Positions 6,678-9,840 of a stretch of 9,840 nucleotides of DNA are shown here, piece after piece. Location of the stretch: positions 1 through 9,840 of the forward strand of contig JAAZOE010000570.1 of the NCBI GenBank assembly GCA_012797915.1, read 5' to 3'. A program made the position numbers and the translations under genes. Every line of letters begins with the position of its first letter. The first letter of the stretch is position 1. The notes under the pieces were generated by a model. That model saw nothing but the letters and a program-made list of their open reading frames with translations, made no database searches and had not been told where the DNA came from. This DNA comes from Candidatus Zixiibacteriota bacterium. Lineage in GTDB: Bacteria > Zixibacteria > MSB-5A5 > GN15 > JAAZOE01.

Positions 6678-7359
6678 GGTTGACGATCTCTGGAAAACGT
6701 ACGAGATGGGGCAGGAAAAGGTCCATGCCCTGCAGGGGATCACGCTGGCCATTGAGAAGGGGGAGTATGTCGCCATCATGGGGCCGTCGGGATCGGGCAA
6801 GTCGACCCTGATGAACCTCATCGGATGTCTGGACACCCCCTCGCAGGGAACGTACAAATTGAACGACACCCCGGTGGCCGATCGCAATGACGACGAACTG
6901 GCCCGGATTCGGAACAAGGAAATCGGCTTCGTTTTTCAGACCTTCAATCTTCTGCCGCGGGCGACCGCCCTGCATAACGTGGAGTTGCCGTTGATTTATA
7001 ACGGCACCAGCGGGGAGGACCGGCGGCGCAAGGCGATCCAGGCGATGGAAATCGTCGGCTTGGCCGACCGGATGCTGCATAAGCCGAATGAACTGTCCGG
7101 CGGCCAACGGCAGCGGGTGGCCATCGCCCGGGCGCTGGTCAATAATCCGTCGATCGTTCTGGCCGATGAACCGACCGGCAACCTGGACAGCACTACCGGC
7201 AAAGAGATCATGGGCCTGTTGGCCGAGTTGAACCGGCAGGGAAACACCCTGATCGTGGTGACGCACGAATACAACATCGCCAAGATGGCGGAACGGATCA
7301 TCTATCTCCGCGACGGCAAGATCGAGAAAGAAGAACTGCGCTCGGCCGTACCGAGCTGA
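6664..7359 (+). CDS. ABC transporter ATP-binding protein, LolD/MacB type
   Basis: 231 residues, typical for a free-standing LolD-type ATPase. All nucleotide-binding motifs are intact: Walker A GPSGSGKST (40-48), Q-loop Gln92 in FQTFNLLP, signature LSGGQRQRVAIARAL (144-158), Walker B IVLADE (164-169), D-loop near NLDS (173-176) and switch His201 in VVTHE. The FQTFNLLPRATALHNVELPL stretch is characteristic of the MacB/LolD (type VII, mechanotransmission) group. It would bind the cytoplasmic side of the two permeases and drive them by ATP hydrolysis. The ATG at 6664 overlaps the adaptor's last codons by 14 nt, which suggests translational coupling; AAAGGG lies upstream at about 6648-6653. Confidence 0.95.
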   Translation: MSLIEVDDLWKTYEMGQEKVHALQGITLAIEKGEYVAIMGPSGSGKSTLMNLIGCLDTPSQGTYKLNDTPVADRNDDELARIRNKEIGFVFQTFNLLPRATALHNVELPLIYNGTSGEDRRRKAIQAMEIVGLADRMLHKPNELSGGQRQRVAIARALVNNPSIVLADEPTGNLDSTTGKEIMGLLAELNRQGNTLIVVTHEYNIAKMAERIIYLRDGKIEKEELRSAVPS

Positions 7360-7375
7360 AAGAAGACGGTATTAC

Positions 7376-8587
7376 GTGGAGACGATTAAAATCGCCCTCG
7401 CCGCCCTGTGGGCCAATCGGCTGCGGTCGACACTGACGCTTATCGGCGTGGTCATCGGCGTCGCCTCGGTTATCACCATCATTTCGGCTCTGGAGGGCTT
7501 GATGGCGGGAATCGAGGACCAGATGAAGATCCTCGGTCCGCAGACCTTTATCGTCACCAAATTCGGTCTGATCACCGATTTTGAAGGGTATCTCAAGGCG
7601 CTGAAGAAGAAAGACCTGACGATGGAGGACCGCCGGGCGGTGGCGGCGGGCTGTCCGGATTGTGAAGAAGTCGGCGCTTCCTATGACAGCCAGGGAACGA
7701 TCAAACGGGGCGGCAACGGCCTGCGCAACGTCTCGGTCAGCGGATGTACGGCCGATATGCTGTCGATTTTGTCGCTGGAGGTCGCCGAGGGGCGGTTTTT
7801 CACGCAGGACGAATACGATCGCAAGAACCAGGTGGCTTTCGTCGGGCCGACCATCGTCGAGGAACTCTGCCCCGGGGTCGATCCGATCGGCAAGACGATA
7901 AAGATCAACGGCTCGAATTTCACGATCATCGGTGTGGCCAAAAAGCGCGGCGCCTTCCTGGACGAGAATCAGGACAATTTTGCCATGATTCCGCTGACCG
8001 CGCACACCAAAATTTTCGGACGGCCGAAGCACTTTTTGAGCCTCGACATCAAAGCCGTGTCCATCGAACGGCTTCCCGACGCCCAGGATCAGGTGCGGGC
8101 GATTCTGCGCGCCCGTCGCGGGCTGGAGTACAAGGACAACGACGATTTCGCCATTTTGACCGCGGATAATATCCTGAGCTTCGTGGATACCGCCACCAAA
8201 GGGGTCCGGGTGGCCTTGATCGCCATCTCCTCCATCGCCCTGGTTGTGGGCGGCATCGTCATCATGAACATCATGATGGTCTCGGTCACCGAACGGACCC
8301 GGGAGATCGGGATCCGGAAGTCGATCGGGGCCCGGCGGAAGAACATCCTCCTGCAGTTCCTGTACGAGGCCCTGTTGCTGTCCCTGGGCGGAGGAATACT
8401 GGGCACGAGCCTGGGGATCGGTTTGGCGATATTTTTGGGCAGCAAGATTTCGCTGCCGGTGACGCCGTCGCTTTTGGCCATCGTGGCCGGAGTTTCCATT
8501 TCCACCGGCGTCGGCGTTTTCTTCGGCATGTACCCGGCGGTAAAAGCCTCGCAAATGGACCCGATTGCGGCTTTGCGATTCGAATAG
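7376..8587 (+). CDS. MacB/FtsX-type ABC permease, first of two
   Basis: 403 residues with a GTG start, 16 nt after the ATPase stop. The ribosome site is weak (GAAGA), so expression may depend on coupling to the ATPase gene. The layout is that of a MacB permease without its own ATPase: TM1 at about 19-41 (LRSTLTLIGVVIGVASVI), a large periplasmic domain (about 45-275), then TM2 (277-301), TM3 (331-355) and TM4 (365-387). The cytoplasmic coupling motif VTERTREIGIRKSIGAR (304-320) follows TM2. The C-terminus MDPIAALRFE is the family's usual ending, so the protein is complete. The periplasmic domain has a CPDC pair at 93-96 plus Cys124 and Cys165, of which only one cysteine has an evident counterpart in the second permease. 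It probably pairs with that permease. Confidence 0.93.
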   Translation: METIKIALAALWANRLRSTLTLIGVVIGVASVITIISALEGLMAGIEDQMKILGPQTFIVTKFGLITDFEGYLKALKKKDLTMEDRRAVAAGCPDCEEVGASYDSQGTIKRGGNGLRNVSVSGCTADMLSILSLEVAEGRFFTQDEYDRKNQVAFVGPTIVEELCPGVDPIGKTIKINGSNFTIIGVAKKRGAFLDENQDNFAMIPLTAHTKIFGRPKHFLSLDIKAVSIERLPDAQDQVRAILRARRGLEYKDNDDFAILTADNILSFVDTATKGVRVALIAISSIALVVGGIVIMNIMMVSVTERTREIGIRKSIGARRKNILLQFLYEALLLSLGGGILGTSLGIGLAIFLGSKISLPVTPSLLAIVAGVSISTGVGVFFGMYPAVKASQMDPIAALRFE

Positions 8588-8603
8588 GCGGGACGAAGAC
8601 GGT

Positions 8604-9840
8604 ATGGTCATCAGTCTGGTCGAAATACGGGACGGCATGCTTCTGGCGCTGGCCTCGATCCGCGAGAACAAACTGCGGGCCGGCCTGACCATTCTGGGCG
8701 TCCTGATCGGGGTGGCCTCGGTCATCGGCATGGCCTCAATCATCGCCGGCCTGGACAAAATGGTCCTGCAGGAAATTGAGAATCTCGGTTCCAACGTCAT
8801 CTACATTACCAAGTTCCCGCCCAACACGGAATACGACAAGTTGACGGAAGAAGAACGAAACCGCCAAGATATCACCTTTGATGAGGCGGAAGCGATTCGG
8901 CTGGGCTGCCCATCGGTGGTGGCCATATCGCCGCAGAATCATTATCGCGCCTCGGGCGGCAATATCGCCAAATACAAGGGGAACCAGGCCAACCGTCCGG
9001 ACCTCTTCGGGGCCATGCCGGATTACGTCCGGGTGAACAATCAGGTCATTGCCCGGGGGCGGTATTTCAACGATTTCGATATCCAGCGGCGGGCCATGAT
9101 CTGTGTCATCGGCAGCGATATCGTGAAGGGTCTCTTTCCGGACGAGGATCCTCTGGGCAAGGCAATCCGGGTGAATGCCCGGGCGTTCGAGGTGGTCGGC
9201 GTGATGGAGGAAAAGGCGCCCTTTCTCGGCCATTCCGAGAACAACTTCATCATCATCCCGTATTCCACCTTCGCCAAGCTGCATCCGTGGGAAAAGGGGT
9301 TGTTCCTGGCGGTCAGCGCCCGGTCGGCGCAGTTGATGCCGCAGGCCATCGATGAAATCACCCTGGCGGTCCGGCGCGTCCGCGGCGTGCCCTATAACAA
9401 GCCCGACGATTTCGCCGTCTGGACCCAGGAAAACATGAAGGAAATCGCCAACAATATCGCCAAGTATATTTATATCGCCATGATCATTATTTCCTCGGTC
9501 GGCCTGATGGTCGGCGGCGTGGGGGTCATGAATATCATGCTGGTGTCCGTGACCGAGCGAACGCGGGAAATCGGCGTGCGTAAGGCCATCGGGGCCAGAA
9601 AGATAAACATCCTGGTCCAGTTTCTGACCGAGGCCATCACTCTTTCCGGATCCGGCGGAGTGATCGGGATTTTTGTCGGAATCCTCCTGGCTTTGGCGGT
9701 TAAATTAATCTTTTCGATGCCTTTTACCGTCTCAATCTTATGGATTATCATCGGTTTTTCGGTTTCCGTCGGCGTTGGCCTGTCCGCAGGGCTGTACCCG
9801 GCCTACAAGGCGGCCCGGGTGGACCCGATCATTTCCCTGC
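8604..9840 (+). CDS. MacB/FtsX-type ABC permease, second of two (3' end beyond window)
   Basis: Open from ATG 8604 to the right edge, 412 codons, with no stop. The last residues VDPIISL align with VDPI.AL-R-[FY]-E family endings, so only about three codons are missing. The start lies 16 nt after the first permease's stop and is preceded by a weak GACGAAG. TM1 lies at about 27-50, the periplasmic domain at about 52-285, TM2 at 287-311, TM3 at 341-368 and TM4 at 376-397. The coupling motif VTERTREIGVRKAIGAR spans 317-333. It differs clearly from the first permease in the periplasmic domain, so this is an old paralogue rather than a recent duplicate. With one ATPase gene serving two permease genes, a heterodimeric inner-membrane unit is the simplest reading (inference). 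Confidence 0.92.
   Translation, partial: MVISLVEIRDGMLLALASIRENKLRAGLTILGVLIGVASVIGMASIIAGLDKMVLQEIENLGSNVIYITKFPPNTEYDKLTEEERNRQDITFDEAEAIRLGCPSVVAISPQNHYRASGGNIAKYKGNQANRPDLFGAMPDYVRVNNQVIARGRYFNDFDIQRRAMICVIGSDIVKGLFPDEDPLGKAIRVNARAFEVVGVMEEKAPFLGHSENNFIIIPYSTFAKLHPWEKGLFLAVSARSAQLMPQAIDEITLAVRRVRGVPYNKPDDFAVWTQENMKEIANNIAKYIYIAMIIISSVGLMVGGVGVMNIMLVSVTERTREIGVRKAIGARKINILVQFLTEAITLSGSGGVIGIFVGILLALAVKLIFSMPFTVSILWIIIGFSVSVGVGLSAGLYPAYKAARVDPIISL

Noticed and set aside
7298..8800. A 500-codon open frame on the minus strand across the first permease
   Set aside because: It is antisense to a well-recognised permease, spans two genes and has a His/Asp/Arg/Gln-rich composition typical of the complement of GC-rich coding DNA. 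No domain is visible.
9690..9760. A locally AT-richer stretch near the end of the second permease, as a sign of foreign DNA
   Set aside because: It falls within predicted membrane segments rich in Ile, Phe and Leu codons and stays in frame with the conserved family ending, so amino-acid composition explains it.

Overview
The window looks like ordinary chromosome from a GC-rich Gram-negative bacterium. The evidence for an outer membrane is a TolC-family outer-membrane protein, a periplasmic adaptor and a lipoprotein. The gene style (unfused MacB-like ATPase and permeases, an adaptor with a C-terminal 'RILRTL...G..VKV' tail, zinc-ribbon plus PEGA-like surface proteins) resembles the FCB group, perhaps a Zixibacteria-like lineage. 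That placement is inference from gene style; no rRNA or marker gene is present. No tRNA, rRNA, CRISPR array, insertion sequence or phage gene was seen.

Layout. (1) Positions 1-1316, minus strand: a membrane-spanning protein with an N-terminal zinc ribbon, a long acidic disordered region, one transmembrane helix and a carboxypeptidase-regulatory-like beta domain. An in-frame TAA at 150-152 ends it, yet the same frame stays open to the window edge and encodes a PEGA-like segment, so the gene may be interrupted. (2) Positions 1317-1522: a divergent intergenic region with two short dyads and a strong sigma70-type promoter reading right. (3) Positions 1523-2875, plus strand: a 450-residue lipoprotein that appears to hold two related beta modules, followed by a very strong intrinsic terminator at 2897-2933. 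(4) Positions 2934-3215: a non-coding leader. (5) Positions 3216-9840, plus strand: a tightly packed operon encoding a Yip1-family membrane protein, a TolC-like outer-membrane channel, a HlyD/MacA-like adaptor, a LolD/MacB-type ATPase and two different MacB/FtsX-type permeases. The second permease runs off the right edge a few codons short of its expected end.

The last five genes together make a tripartite ABC efflux or export machine. The ATPase would energise a (probably heterodimeric) pair of permeases in the inner membrane, the adaptor would bridge the periplasm, and the TolC-like protein would form the outer-membrane exit. The substrate cannot be told from sequence. The Yip1 protein at the head of the operon has no established role in such machines. 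No wholly new system is evident. The points most worth a second look are the in-frame stop with its PEGA-like continuation, the duplicated module in the lipoprotein, and the Yip1/two-permease operon design.
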